The notes under the pieces: model-generated | The model's database searches: none | What the model saw: only the letters and a program-made list of their open reading frames with translations | What the model was told of the DNA's origin: nothing | Assembly (NCBI GenBank): GCA_008933995.1 | Contig: WARS01000015.1 | Coordinates: forward strand, 13,021,957 to 13,085,956 | DNA: 64,000 bases | Direction of reading: 5' to 3' | DNA from: Datnioides undecimradiatus | Taxonomy: Eukaryota; Chordata; Actinopteri; Lobotiformes; Datnioididae | Position numbers and translations under genes: made by a program | Shown here: positions 11,209 to 25,178 of the stretch, piece by piece | Position numbering within the stretch: the stretch's first letter is position 1 | Layout of the letters: the number at the start of each line of letters is the position of its first letter

Positions 11209-14041
11209 CTGTGATGAGTGGAGGGACCATAGGAGAATGTCACACTTTGACAGGTGAAAAAGTGATTTTTCACACAGCCTGTCTTCACTTGGGTTATTTT
11301 TGAAACACATTTTAGTGAGTCATAGACAAAAAGGGTAAGAGTGAGAATTTTTTTTTTGGCTTTCTGTCAATCTACTGGTATGTCTCTCTGCATTTGATAA
11401 AACGCCAGTGAAAGGTCCAGTCCATCCCCTCAGCCCATATTTTTATCCACTGACACAGAGGGCCTGCAAAACAAAGGCAAAGGGGTCGAGGGTTATGAAA
11501 TGACAATGCTCACAGTGGCTCATCCAGGCAGACGCATGCTTTGTTGTCAGCCAGGAATGTGCTGACTAACTGTGGAAGGCCACAACGCCAGCCTCCCCTT
11601 TTGTTGTAGTTTTTTGCCGATAGACTAGGAAGGTAGCTGTGCAAAGAGTCCATTTTACTCTTAGCACCGCACTCAGTCTGCCTCCTCAATATACTCAGAT
11701 CCTTGTGCCCTCAGTCCTCTTAGTGCTGCCATTTGTTTTCATGAAGGAGAGGTCTTATCAAAGACCTGTCTCGCTCACAGAGTCACAAGTTCAAGAAGAC
11801 AGAGCTCAAAGTTCTTTCTTTTGTGTACATCACTACTTAAGTATCAGCTGATGTGCCAGAAAAACATGTCACCTTTTTATTTCACCTCTTGTGATTTCGA
11901 TTCACACTAATATGTTTTTTGTTCATTGTTCAAGGAAGCCATTAAAGTTTTGTGCACCTCGTCACCCCTGGCCTAATGCATCATATTAATGTAAGGCTTC
12001 TCCTGACACGCCCTTCTGTCAGAAATGGTGCCATTTTTCATTTACCCCCCTTTTTGTGTCCTTTAATGGATTCCAACACAACCGTGGCAAAGGTCATTTC
12101 TAGGAGTGCCAGATGGGGACAAATCAGTTTCAGGTGGAAGCGTTGACCCCCGTCACGGTCATCTTTGCCCGACCCTCTCTTTCTGCACTTTTGTGCGTGT
12201 GGGTGTTATTCCAGTAATGAGGAGGATCCAGGCTGTAACACAATGGGGCCAGAGGTATGATGGATTGGGCTTTCTCGGTCAGATATGAACAACTTGGGTT
12301 ATCTCTGCATTATTCTTCTTTTCTTTTGTCTGGTGGAGTGCTGCATGTCTTCCAACTCTACAGTGAAGATATATCAGTGCATCTTCCCACCTCCTCCTGT
12401 TCCTGTTGCTAAAGATGTGCCCTAGATTTATGAAATGAAAAATTGGCTTTCTTTTTATGTCGTCCCTGTATCCTGGGTATACTGAAGATACTGGGGACAC
12501 GGGTTTTTCTATTCTCTATTTGCAGTCTTTTTTTTGGCAAAAGACTTACTCTCTCAATGTTGAATATTTATTTTTGAAGTATACCTCATTTTGTGCTGTG
12601 TAGTTGTTCCCAAATCTAGGAAGCTACTGCCTCTATAGTTGTGAAAGTTACACCTTGGCCACTGCCTTCTGATTCGACTCTTAAGATTACTCCCCAAAGG
12701 TCAGGTGTAACTTTTTCTTTCATGGTTCTACAAATACAGTACCTTCTCTAACAGGCCATGCCAATAAAAGCTCTGTAGTACAGCCTTGGGCTTTGATAAA
12801 TCCCCCACAATTCCTCCTGTCCTTCCCATTGACCCCCTTCAGCAGCTCAGGCCATGCTGCGTCCCTCTCCAGCCCCTGGACCCTGATCAGGGAGGGGCCT
12901 GCAGGGCTGGGTGAATAGCTGCTGGGAGTCGTGCTGCGGGTGTAAACCACATGAATGTGCCGCCTGAGCAGATAGGATCAGGCGAGGCGGGGAGGCCTGG
13001 GAGGCCGCGACGCTCGGCGCAGCTCCACGCGCTAACATCAAAGGCGGCGTTGAAGGGGGGGTGGTGGAAGGGGAGGAGGGAAGAAGAGAGAGAGCGCGAG
13101 GGATGGGCCAAACTCTTCAAAGGCCTCTCTGAGTAATGCCGGCCCTGATATGCAGCTCTGCAAAACTGAATGATGATGTAATTGAAGGCCTTCGAGCTAA
13201 ATCCGCTCCCATACAAATAAAGGTGGAGGTGTTCCCTTGCACAAGCACGGTGCGAAAAATACTTGGAGTGTTAGGCTGAAGCCAAAGAGCTTAGAGCACC
13301 TCGCAGGTGACTGTGCCAGGCCACTTCCTGGTGCTACACTGCTGTTGGGGAAAAAAGTTTTATTTCAGTTTTTGATGGAGGACCTGGAACAGGAGACGCT
13401 TTTTTAAAAATCTGATCTCAGCAGATAGGCTAATCCACTGGGCGTTGCTAAACTACACAACAGGTGGAACAGAGTTGACTCTGTTCTTTGTAAACTTTAC
13501 ACAGTGCCTGTGTATATGAGGCAAGGAGTGTGTGCATATGCTTCTCTTGTAGCATGCGTTAAACCATGCATGACCACAGATTCTTTAAAAATGCCCCCAT
13601 GATCATCAGGCTGATAACTCATTGACAGCTCCCATGACAGTTTAGAGGCACATGCTGCGGGAAAGTATCTCCCTCTTTGCGCGCAGCAGTAATTCACTGT
13701 TGTTGATTCGGTTTGCCAAAGGTTATTTGCATGCCTCCGACTGAAGTTCTCTTCTCCTCACCCATGTTTTGTGATTGTATGTCCCTTTGATGTTAAATTA
13801 GCAGTAAAACAGCTGCACTTTTATTTATTTGGAGTTCATGCAGAGGTCAGCCTTTTAACTCCTGCATCCTGGGTCAGAGTCGGAACTCAGGATTGCCGCA
13901 CAAAGCCTTTGTTGGTGGTTGTAAAGAAGAGGACTCCTTGTTTCAAGCATGCAGAGTGTAGCAATTCATGACTATCACAGGACTCTGCAGCTAATTGCTG
14001 TACTTACATGGATGGAGACAAAACACAATTCATGCCAAAGC

Positions 14042-14200
14042 TAGGGCTGCAAATAACATTTCTTTATCATTTTATCACTCAGATTTTTCTGTTATTATAA
14101 ATTATGATGGAACAATAAAGTAATTAATAGCAACATAAGTAATTGTGAACTAACTTTGTCAACGAATAAATTGATGATCTAATAGTTTCAGAACTGTGCA
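14042..14200. mobile_element. Short remnant of AGGGCTG...AGCTCT-type repeat
   Basis: It opens tagggctgcaaataac and closes gtcaacgaataaattgat, then aatagtttcagaact. The closing part is an imperfect inverted match to the opening and parallels the ends of the element at 2177-2443. The interior is shortened and AT-rich. AT-rich sequence to about 14275 may belong to it or to a neighbouring fragment. Confidence 0.5.
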
Positions 14201-15215
14201 GTGCTCTACAGACTATGCTGCTGGCAATTAATTTTAATTGCTTAAATTTATAATTAATTCAGGTAGTTGATTGAAATCAGGCAGTAAAACCAATTTCGTT
14301 TGCTGCTCTGGTTTTTATTCCAGCCTGATTTGCTACGTGTATTCCAGGTGTTAAAACTCTCAGTTACACGATTATACCAGTGCAGCCTGTTCATTTTGCA
14401 GAGCGCAGGGAACAGAATAAATCTTAAAAATAAAGCCAGCAGTTTTGTGTAACAGCAGGTATGCAGGTTCATTGTGAGCCGGTGCCCTCATTGCCTCTAT
14501 TTTGGTGTCAGTTTGCAGGTGCGCAAATGCATGTTATACAATAGGAAACTGTACTGTAATTATTGGATTAAGTCTGTCTACGGGTAAATGACTGCCACAG
14601 ATTGGGATTGGATGTCCATAAACTTCCAGAGGCCTCAACAAAAGAACACACTTTTATGCCACATTTTCAGTAAATCTCTCAGATAGAAAGGCACAGGCAC
14701 AGTGGAGATGTCTTGAGAATATCTTGAAAGACTGTTGAGGTGAAAGGATATGACATTTTCTGTCATGCAAATTGTACTCCTGCAGTCCTGCTACCCCACC
14801 CTCCACCACCTTCCAGAACCCCTTCGGCTCAGTGTGAACCTGAGTGCGTATGAAAAGGTCAGGACGATTACTCCTGGCCAGCTGTGTCCATTGCAGTCCC
14901 CTTGCAATCCATCTGCTTACCTTTCATTGCCCCTGCATGTTGCTGTCAGGGAAAAAAAGCATTCAGCATACTTTATTTTTCCAAATTTAAATTACAGGTC
15001 TCTATTATGAAGGGAAATGGGAAGGAAGATCAATTTGATTTTGTATTGTGGGATAGAGCACACCATTATTTGTGTCACTGCACTTTCTCAATCTCACCCT
15101 TCTCTATTTATCCAGATTTGTCCCTCTGTCATGTGTCACTGTAAAAGCAGCACTTTTCATTTTTAGCAATTTTAAAAGAGGCTCTGAACAGATCTTGGCT
15201 ATTCTTTGCTTGACA

Positions 15216-15240
15216 GTGTGTGTGTGTGTGTGTGTGTGTT
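15216..15240 (+). repeat. (GT)n microsatellite
   Basis: About 12 GT units in intron 1. Confidence 0.9.
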
Positions 15241-16913
15241 TTGTCCAAACACAGTTGGCTCGCTAATGATAACTTGTCCTCTTGACATGTCAAGGAATCT
15301 AGTTTCTCAGAGTGCTGTTTTGAGAGAAAGGACAGATCGAGTGGGAGAAGATGGGAATGACAGAAAAAAACGGGCCAATGCAGCCCTTTGCTATTCCATC
15401 TGCATCCCACAGGCATGTGACAAAGTCAAATTGTCACCCCCGGGGTGACATGCATCCCGCAGGCATTTTGAAGTAAACACATCCTCGGGATGTGGGCCTG
15501 AGATTTGGACAGTGGCCTCACAAGTTGGTTTGAAGCATCATTCTCTGTCATATGAAGGACGCGGGAGCATCTGAACTTCGTATATAGTAGATGTATTAAT
15601 GCAGTGGATAGAGCTAAAATGTACTCTTTGCTATAGGAATAGTTTAACCAGAAATGCACTTGTTTGTCTTCTTGTGGAAAGTTACAAGGTAAGATTGGTG
15701 TGAGAATGATGCCACTTTCACATTTGTCTGGTAGATATGAAGCTACAGCCAGAAGCATCCATAGCTACCAAGGCTGCATCTTGTTGAGGCACACTGTCAG
15801 GCACTTGGTAATCTCTACAAGAGGTATCTGAGATATGAGATAAACGACAATGGAGAAGGTTTTGGTCTAGAGTAGTCTGAGCAGTATTGACCAATCATGT
15901 TTGAGCTGGCTTAAAGCAACCTTTTGTTTACATGCTGTTATCACCACATGTTTCAGTTCAGGACCAGTTGTCTAGATCAATCATGAGGAAAGGTATAAAA
16001 TTTTTAAAAATCTGTATCCACTCTAATGAAAACCCATTTTCAGGAAACTGAAAACGGTTGTGCTTCCTAACAAATGAGTCAGTCCTTTTGCTCAAATGGC
16101 TTCCAGTAAAAATCTGCAAAAGATCTGCCCAGAAAGACTTTTATGTGAATTTTATAGTAATGGCTTCACACTCCACCAAGGTTTTCTATAGCAGTGCTAC
16201 CAAATGCTAACAGGTCAGGGCCAATTTTATAGTAAGTAAGGTCGACCATTTCTAAATTTTCGGGATTTGATCGTGCACCAGACCGTCCTTGTGCCCAACT
16301 TAAAGCCATTTCCTATTGGCAACCACATGTAGCATATTTGGGTCAGCTTTTCTGCAGCACTGCCTCAAGCAAAGCTCATGGACAGAGGATTTGGTAAGCT
16401 ACTGATGCATACATTCGTCATAATTATTGTTTTGCAAAAGCTGGAGTTAGAAGCGCCCAGGCAACGGCAAAGCTTCAGAATTCAAATTAGAGTGTGGGAT
16501 TGAGCTTTAAAGTTGTGGCTGTTTTCTGTTTTCGGTTATTGCATCCTAGAAAACTCTGTATTTTTGCGCTCTACCCCCTGTTGGCTGATCTTGGTTGCTC
16601 ATGTATTAAAAAGCGCATGTTGGCACGGTGCACTTGCTCTCTGACGAGTTGAGGTGGCATGGGAGAAAGGTGAGGGGAAAACCGCCGAGTATTCATTGTG
16701 TGTCCTTCAAAACAAGTCTTCAAAACGAGAGAACAAATAAAGCATTTCAGTTCACCTTAAAGCAACTTCACTTATAATTGCACCATAATGAAGCACAAAG
16801 CAGTGAATGCACGTACATTTCTTTGTCTCATCATTCCTTTCCTCCCTTTCATAAGTTCTTTCTGTTTTCTGCCCTTGTTCCCTCTCTCTGTCTTCTCTCA
16901 CTCTGTTAAGCAT

Positions 16914-16935
16914 GGGAGGGGAAGGGGGAGGGGGG
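16914..16935 (+). other. G-quadruplex motif, sense strand
   Basis: Four G runs of 3, 4, 5 and 6 are separated by loops of A, AA and A. This is a strong canonical quadruplex pattern in the pre-mRNA sense. Confidence 0.6.
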
Positions 16936-19900
16936 TATAAATGTGAGACCACACATGCTGTGTCAATGTTTGCTAGAATAATTAGAGACAATGTGGGCCA
17001 ATAACGGGAGGAGTGCAGTAACCTGAACTCACTTTGTTCTGCCCCGGCAGCAACACAAAAGCCATTCACAGATGCACAGATCCACGGGCTCAGAGCAGGA
17101 GCAACTGCACTTTTAGCCGGCGCAGTGCGCAACTCGGAGGGTCTGCAGGAAAATGGATTGGTTTCTGTGGAACCAGAACAGTACGCAGTCACTTCACAGC
17201 TTTGTGTTGGCTCAAAGCGATGCTGATGTCACTCTAAAGGCCTTTTAAGCACTGCCTGTTCATCCCTGCCACCACCCCAAAAAAACACCCCTACCCCCTT
17301 GTCACCCTCCCCAGTCCACCAACACATGGCCCTGGCTTAGAGGGCCCTCTTTAACCAGAGGATATCCGGCCACTCGGTATGCAAAGAGCCTGTGGATTCC
17401 TGACACGAGTGCTAGAGCTGGACTCAGAGGTGACTTTCAGTGTAGTCAGACAACTGTTGGATTAGCAGGACACTTTATGTTGACTCTGAGCCAATCGGAG
17501 GAAGCCTGGCCAGGAGCAGGGTGTACTTGGTTAAATGCAGGCTAACAGATTCTTTTGAGCTATATATATTAGTTTACATTTTAAGCATGCTAATGCCACT
17601 CAGCAGGACTTATACAGAGCAGAGGAAGCGTCAAAGAGGGAAGTTCTCAACAAAATGTGTAAAAAGGAAGAAGAACAAGCCTTTAGATGATGTAGAGCTG
17701 GCCGATATGTGGCTGATATATGGTCTCTAGGTATGGGAGGGACAGAAATGCAACTGTATTCTTTAAGATCCCCAAACAATGCATGCTAAGTGTTGCCTAA
17801 GCCGCAGGTGTTTCCCTGGCTGTAGCGGAGTGACCCGCTGCTGTGCTCACACCCCTGAGTGGACCAACTGGTTTGTCCCCTCCGGTGTCCATCTTGAAAG
17901 AGGACACTGCTATGGGATGCATACATCCCCTTGAGGTCGCTGGTGTCATTGTGGCACCTGTCCCCTCCACTCTCAGCCTGCGTCAACAGCTCAGATTTAT
18001 TTACATTCACTCTTGTTTTCCACGGAACTGAACAGTAAACAGCCGATTGGTTTGTCTGCAGTGGAGGTTTGTCAGATGATGGAGGTTTTTTTCTATTATT
18101 GTCCCTTTTTTTCTGGCTTTTTAAGAGGCAATGTTACAACACTATAATGCCTCCCAATATGTTTCTTTTTAACTTTAGTGGAACAATGTTTTTAAAACAA
18201 CTCATGTTGTGTTTAAGTGGACTGGTTTTCAAACTTGATTGCAGTGTGTTTTTGTTTCTGCATCCCAAATCTCAAAAAGAGCTGATTGGGTGCAGAAACA
18301 CACTGTATAGACAACCTGCCCTTTAAGTGTTTGGCCGTTGACATATATTATTGGTAAGTTTTGTTTGACAGAACCGCCTCTTCTCTCCTTTTTTTTAGCC
18401 CAGGGACACACAATGGCTTTTCGTTTTTTTTTTCTGTGCAACCCAATGTTCTCCTTTCTAATCATTTTCAGATTCTCTCGCTGCCTCCTTCTCATTCTCT
18501 CTCACTGCTTCCTCATTCGTCTCCTGCCCCTCCTCCTCCTCCACCCCTTCTATCTCCCCTTCTTGTTCCTTTCCACCGGGCTGATGTTCTATCCTGTTCT
18601 TCAGGCGGCAATGTGTTCCTCATCACAGCTTGTGTTTCCTCTTATCTACAGTTCTTTTATCAGTGGCTGCCACACATGCCTGAGGAGGGGGGAGGGGGGG
18701 CAGCTGATGCTATCAGCAGGTGGAGATTTCACCACAGAGTTCAGGGGCCCAGTGTGGCCAGAGTAGGGCCAGACCGGAAGGGTCTCACAAGGGAACGTGA
18801 AATGTGAACGCCAAACAATGTGTGCCTCACTTTCATCTAAACACCTGCCTTTTTTTTTCTAAAGCTGTGACACAAAAGTGGCACAAGAGATTTTGTGTCA
18901 GACAGTTCAGGCAGAAATGTTTCTTCTGCTTCGAGTTTGTTTTTGAGGATGTTCCAGCTTACTTAGCTCGTGATGGCCCTCGGCAATATGCATATGCAGT
19001 GTGCAGGATATTCGCTTTGAGCCACGTGCAGCACATAAGTGTTACACTGCGTGTTGCTGGTAATGTTGTGTTACATGGTTCCGATGTTGGGAGAGGAAGG
19101 CCGGTAAACCAAAGAAATGGGCTCACAAAAGCCTAAAATGATATCGCTGGTGGATATCTGGATGCTTGGGATGCCTTGGATGGCTGCTGTACACTTTTGG
19201 CTTTGTCTTTGCAGGGATGAATAGAGGCCTCTGTGGTAGCGATGACAGGCTTCTCCGGGCTGGGCCCTGGCTGGCTGGCAGACTAGGTGCTGGAGGTCGG
19301 GAGACTTCAGCTCTCTCATAGGGGCAGAAGACCGACAGGGGCTGCTGGTCGTCCTGGCTCTCCTTACAAAAGATCGTCTGTTCTCTGTCCATGACCAGCT
19401 TTTGTTATGATGACAGGCCAGGTACACTGGCTGAGGGCCAAGGACGCCAACGCCAACTACATCCCCCACCTGTGTTTGGATGTTTTGAAATGGTTAGCTG
19501 GAGAATTGGTTCATAGATATTGGATTTTCTATAATTTAGACCCATATTGCTCAATGTTGACATGAAGTAGTTTTGTTTGAGGGTTTCACACAAGCTGCAT
19601 GTTTCAAGGACATATCAACGATATTAAAGTAACAACTGTCAGACTCGTTATAAATATTTACCATTTCGTGAAATATTGGCAGTATTAACCCAGAAATCAG
19701 CACAGGCATTCAAAAATCTATCCACTGTAGGATAGTAAATGTTCAGTGATCAGTGATTTTACAGATGTGCGTTAGATGGGTGAAGTACGAGTGAGTAAAA
19801 CTTTGCAGCTCTCTCTGGGTTTTGTTTTCCATTCATCAACGAATATTAAACTTCTGTAGAACACAGATGTGCAGAAATCGACAAGTAAGAAGGTGACAAT

Positions 19901-22900
19901 GGGTGACGAGAAGCTTTAATTCCTGGCTGTTCAAAGATGGTTTGGAGCTGAGACAAAGTGCACAGATTCTGTTTTCAAGTCTAATGCTCACCTTGTGAGG
20001 TACAGGAGGGCGTTTCATACGAGAAGGAGTCTGCAAGGCTGTCACAAGAGGTTTCATCATTGCTCGTTCTGCTCTAATGCAGCACAGCACAGCTGGCCAA
20101 GACAAACGTGAGGTAAACGCAGTGCTCACTGGCCTGTGTGACTCACACTCTAACATGCTAGCAGCACGCTCTGGGGACTCTAATGGCGGAGGCTAGCTGT
20201 GCTCTTTTCATGTTTTTTGAATTATTAACGAAACAAGGAGAGGTTGTAAACGGTCCAAGGAGAAGATGGGGCTTCCACACGCGATGCCTGAAGAGTGGGA
20301 GCTCTCCCAGACCCTTCACATGCCCTCCAAGTTTATCCCAGTCGCCCCTCTTGAAGATTCACAGAGCCCCTTTGATCCGTATGCTGTCCTCCCAGCTGGG
20401 AGGCCAGGGGATGCGAGCAGCCCTTTTAGTCTCCCATTTCAAGTCACACATTCTTTCCTTAAGGACCCAGAGGTCCCGACCCGTAGTTGCAGTGGAATTT
20501 CATATGCAAAAATAGGCCAGACTTGCCAGGCTATTTGAATATGCACTCATCCTCATATAGTGTTTGGATCCTCAGAACGAGGTGTTCATCCTCAAGGTGT
20601 CATGGCGAGGCATATGTTAATTTTGGCTGAGGAGGTGGCTGAGCAGACCTTCGCCGACCCTTTGTCTTCCTCTGTCCTTTTTGATATTTTCATCATGCCA
20701 CTTATGCATTTCAGAAGCATCTGCGATGCCTGTCAAAGACACAAAGTCTGGCCTAACAAACCCCTCACTGTTCAATAAAAACATGGAGGTGGAGGCGCGG
20801 AGTAACTGCCCCTGCACACTGGGTTTTAAAAATAAATCGCATAATCACACTGCAGTATAAATCAGCTCAAAGCCACATTTTTTTAATATGATTCTCTCAG
20901 AGATGGTGAATTCTGCTACATTGCGTTGCCCGTATTTATTGTCATACGGTTTGCCAAATCTGCAAATTCCTCTGCACCCAACGGTTAACTTCCAGAGAAA
21001 GCCCTAGTTGGCATATTTGTGACATCCCGTCTGAATTACTGTAACTTTGCATAGTTTTTCCAGCTTTTTTTCGTCTCCAGAGGCAGTATTTGCCATGGCC
21101 GTCCCTTTTTCAGAAGAGGGCTTGCAACCTGAAATCCTCTTAGATGTGGAGCCAAATGACCCTGAGGTTACAGCCAGCTAAGTGGTTCCTTGTTTCTAAT
21201 AAAAAACAAATCAAATAACATGGTTCCCTAGGGGTTTATAACACTAGAGTCATGAACTCTTGTGCAGATAAATCTCTTCCAAATATCCCCATACAAAGGC
21301 ATGGATGTGGGGGGGACTTGTTGGCTTTGATTGTATAATTTATAAGCCACAACATGCCGAAGAGAGTAGAGTAAAGTAGAGGAGGGGAGGGGGAAATGCT
21401 CTGACCACTCAGCGATGGAACAGCCCTCTCGACTGTGAAATGACCTGATCTTTAGAAGTTGGCCATTACCTTTTCAAAGTGGCCTCGGTGACACTGATGG
21501 CAGGAAGTGCATGTGTGTAAAGCTGGTTTGATGTTTAACTCTTCAGGGGCGGTTTTCCCCAGGGCCTGCTTATTCCCAACCCCTCAGCCCTCAACCCCAG
21601 CAACTCTCTTTCCCTTTCTCTGTTCGGCCCCGTCAGCTCCTACCTCTGGCAGCGCGACCAGAGAGAACAGGAGGAACAATACTGCATTTGTGCACCGCTC
21701 TGCACTCAGCCTGCTGCTAAACAAATGTTCGGAGGAGGAATTCTGGTGGCTGGCCTTGCCCCTGGGCCCAGGCTGATCCCACAGTGACTTCATAAACACT
21801 CTCTGGGGCGATCAAAAGAACAAATCACCCTTTTATAGGGAGCTATATGGTAATGGAATTATTTCCACACCAATTAAAGTTTACTTTTCTCTCCTTTTAC
21901 CCTCATGTAGACTATTTATTTTGCTCCTGCACCAGAAAGGGAAATGTTCTGCTGCCCAGGGCACAAACATACATTTCTGAGGTGGTAGCAGGGTCTGAGA
22001 AATGAAGGCATGACTTTACCAGCCTGTATCTGCTGATGTCATGGTAATATTTACGGAGTGGTTAGCACATCCCCTGTCCTAAATAACTTGTTTTCATGGT
22101 GGTTGGGTTATGTCATTTTACTTTTTCTTTTTGTTTTTTTTCCAATTTTTTCAGAGGCGGCTTTGCAAAATCTTTACGAAATCCTTAAAAACCACTTAAG
22201 TGGGAGAATCTAAAGAGTATCCCCGCCCACAGTGGAATGCATGAAATGCACATACCCTATCCTCAGGCGGTAGTGTGGGTTGACGGAGATGAGATTGAGT
22301 GGCCAAGTGACACGGATCCACACCCAGACCTTTGGTCCATGTGGCCCTGAGGTGACTGGTGAAAGCATACACGCATGCAGAATAACTCTGGACATTATGC
22401 TCCTTTTGGGGGTTATAGGAGTTCAGATAATCACTGGCGGTGTGTGCAAATTTCAAAACTCTACATGGACCAGAGAAAATGTCCCCACTAGATTGTATAA
22501 TGCATATAATATTGGGGCCTCCTTTTTGGTAGAAAGTAGATTCCCCACAGGTTTTCTAGTTCAGTGGCTTTTTATCAAATCTGGATCCAGTATTGAATAT
22601 GCTTACACCAGAATCCTTTCAGATCACTCACAAGATCCATACAGGTTTAGATTTTGACATTAAGCAACAAAATTAGTGAGAAATAACATTTATTAATATT
22701 TATCGACTGTAAAACAAGGGTTAACCTTGTATTCTATCTCTTCTAATCTCTTCTTAGAGATTGGTAAAATACCCAGAATTGTTCAAATCAGCCATGTTTG
22801 AACAGGATCCAAACTGGAGTCGTCACATCTGAACTTGCAAACATGCACATCTTTTCTCTGACCCCGCCTCACCTGCTAACACCTGCCTCTGCGGGTCTTT

Positions 22901-23133
22901 CCTTCAAATCTCTTTTTCCACCGCCTCGGCTAGGCCTCAACTTGGCCCGGCACCTTTCTGCCTTTTATCTCAACTGATGGAGCCAGCCATTGAAGCAACC
23001 TCGACACCGCCCCCACCCCTCCCCAACCTTTCTCTCTGTCTCTTTACCGCGCGCCTGCACAATAGGCCTGCTCGGCAGAGTTCCAAGAGCAGTGTTTGTC
23101 CGATCACCACTGCAGCCCCACCCCCCTTTTATT

Positions 23134-23134
<1 letters not shown>

Positions 23135-23167
<33 letters not shown>
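23135..23167 (+). repeat. (GT)n microsatellite
   Basis: About 16 GT units in intron 1, next to a C-rich patch. Confidence 0.9.
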
Positions 23168-23168
<1 letters not shown>

Positions 23169-24003
23169 AGGGACAGTGAGTGAGTGAGTGTGTAGGTTTG
23201 TGTGTGCGCACTGTTTTTCAGGCAGTAGAGAAGGAGGTGTGGCCGGATCGTTATGGTACCTTAAATTGGGGTGGGGGCAACTGTGTTCGTCATCTGCATT
23301 TAAGTTGCAAATTGGGGGAAGTCATGTCAAGCATCCAAGAATCTGGAAGTAAAAACCCTCATAGACCGCACTGGATGAATTGCAGTTGAAGTGCTTCCAA
23401 GCCCTTGATGTGAGATAAAATCCAACTTAATCATCAGTACAAAAGAGCAACTGTGTTAGAAATGATCTAGGCCTTCAATTAAACAAAACACTTGTTAAAG
23501 TTCGTTACTGTCCTGCTGCATTTTGGTAAACGTCCAGCTACTGAGCTTAAAACTCTGATGGGTAAGTCACAAATGATCAGAAATTAAAGATCACTTGAGA
23601 ATTCATTCATCATTTCTCAGTTTATGGATGGATTCAACTATAGTGTGCTGTCTTGTTTTCCATCTCAGAGATGAGGTGCTCTGATTTTGCAACGCCTCCT
23701 TCACTGGCTTCCTCTCCATGGCAACAGGGGCTGAGGCACATGGTTAGTGTAGTATCTACAGTGATTTGACCTACGAACCTGATGGGGGCGGACGGACATA
23801 TACGTTTAGTCAGGTTGTAAAATCAATGTAACGTATGCCCATAACTAAAAAAGGACCCTTTGTTTATGAGTTGTGCACTACTATGGGGAAAGAAATACCT
23901 CCATGGATGAGTCCGGGAACAGGGGTTTTGGATGTGCTGAGAGATTTGAAAGTGTACTTCATCCTGTTCTTTCTTTCTCTCATTCAGCCATTCACTCTTT
24001 CCA

Positions 24004-24028
24004 AACACACACACACACAGACACACAC
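24004..24028 (+). repeat. (CA)n microsatellite
   Basis: CA units with one GA interruption (cacacagacacac). Confidence 0.85.
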
Positions 24029-24559
24029 CTTAAATCCTAAGCCTCTATACCCTGAGCCCCGCTGCTCTGCCAGGGTAGGGCCGTTTCATTCCCTTTTGTC
24101 CATGCCACTGACCTCCGAGCACACTAGGAGCGCACCTCTGCAAGGCCTGGCCTGTAGCCGGACGCTTGATGTGGACATTTTTGGAGCAGCGGGTCCCCCT
24201 CACCCAGGCAACCAGGCCCCTTTGAGCCCTTACCCCTCACTGTTTGCCCAGCCACTCTTTCCTCCTCGGCCAACTCTTCTTCTTTTCCCCCTCGATGTGG
24301 GACTCGAAGAAAGCTTGAGAGACAGCATGTTGTTTTGTGCTCACTGCTTGGTTGTGCTGCTGGTGGCCGGCTTCCTATGGTGCACCAAAGCTTCCATTCA
24401 CTTTCTCTCCCTCTCTTTCATTGACCTCCCCCAGGGAAGGAACCCCTGTTTGATCACATTAGGGGAGAAAGAGAGAGATCAGTGGTGCTTTTGACATTCC
24501 CACTAGCTTTTGACAGTCTGTGCTTCTGATCAGTTTTCCCGGTACCAGCAAGTGGCCTC

Positions 24560-24624
24560 TTTTTTTTTTTTTTTTTTTTCAATTTCTCCTTTTCTCTTTT
24601 ATGTTTTTTTTTTTTTTTTTTTTT
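24560..24624 (+). repeat. Two long poly-T runs
   Basis: T20 at 24560-24579 and T21 at 24604-24624 are separated by a 24-nt CT-rich spacer. A tandem duplication or two A-tail remnants could explain the pair. No retroposon body is recognised beside them. Confidence 0.8.
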
Positions 24625-25157
24625 AAGGCCAGCCATTGTGAAGCCTTTTCGATTAGAGTGTGTGGGTAGAGCTTAGCAGGACTGCTGCATCATTTCTTAT
24701 TTCACACTTTACTCTTGATTCTGCTCTGCCTCCTTTTCAGAAAAAGGCTCGTGTTGACCACTTTTATTAAAATTGTCGACTCCCGCGATCATATATGTAG
24801 AAAAACGTGTGCTCCCGGGTGAAAGAGAGCCGCAGCATGTGGATAAGCCTTGACAGCCTCTTTGTGGTGATCAAAGCTGAAGCTGATATTTCAGCCATTC
24901 AGAAAGCAGAGATGCGCAGTTGGTGAGAACTGTAGAAGTTTCTTCAAAAGCTGAATCACAGCATGGGCGTTGAGAAATTACTCACTTTGATATTGTACTT
25001 TTCTTATCGCTCCTCTGAATCATTCTGGTATCGCGGATACCCCTTTTGATCTGCAAGGTTTTAGCATATTTGAGAAAGCTGACGTGGTTTTGGGTATGAC
25101 CACTTTACATTCATTGGAGGCAGTGCTTACAAAGAGGGAGAATTCGCTAAAGGCTTA

Positions 25158-25178
25158 AAGAAGAAGAAGAAGAAGAAG
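25158..25178 (+). repeat. (AAG)7 microsatellite
   Basis: Seven exact AAG units in intron 1. Confidence 0.9.

Noticed and set aside
23835-24494. 219-residue open frame on the + strand, the longest in the window
   Set aside because: Composition is low-complexity (P, L, T, H from C- and T-rich sequence), no domain or splice context is recognised, and it includes a CA repeat. It is a chance frame in intron 1.
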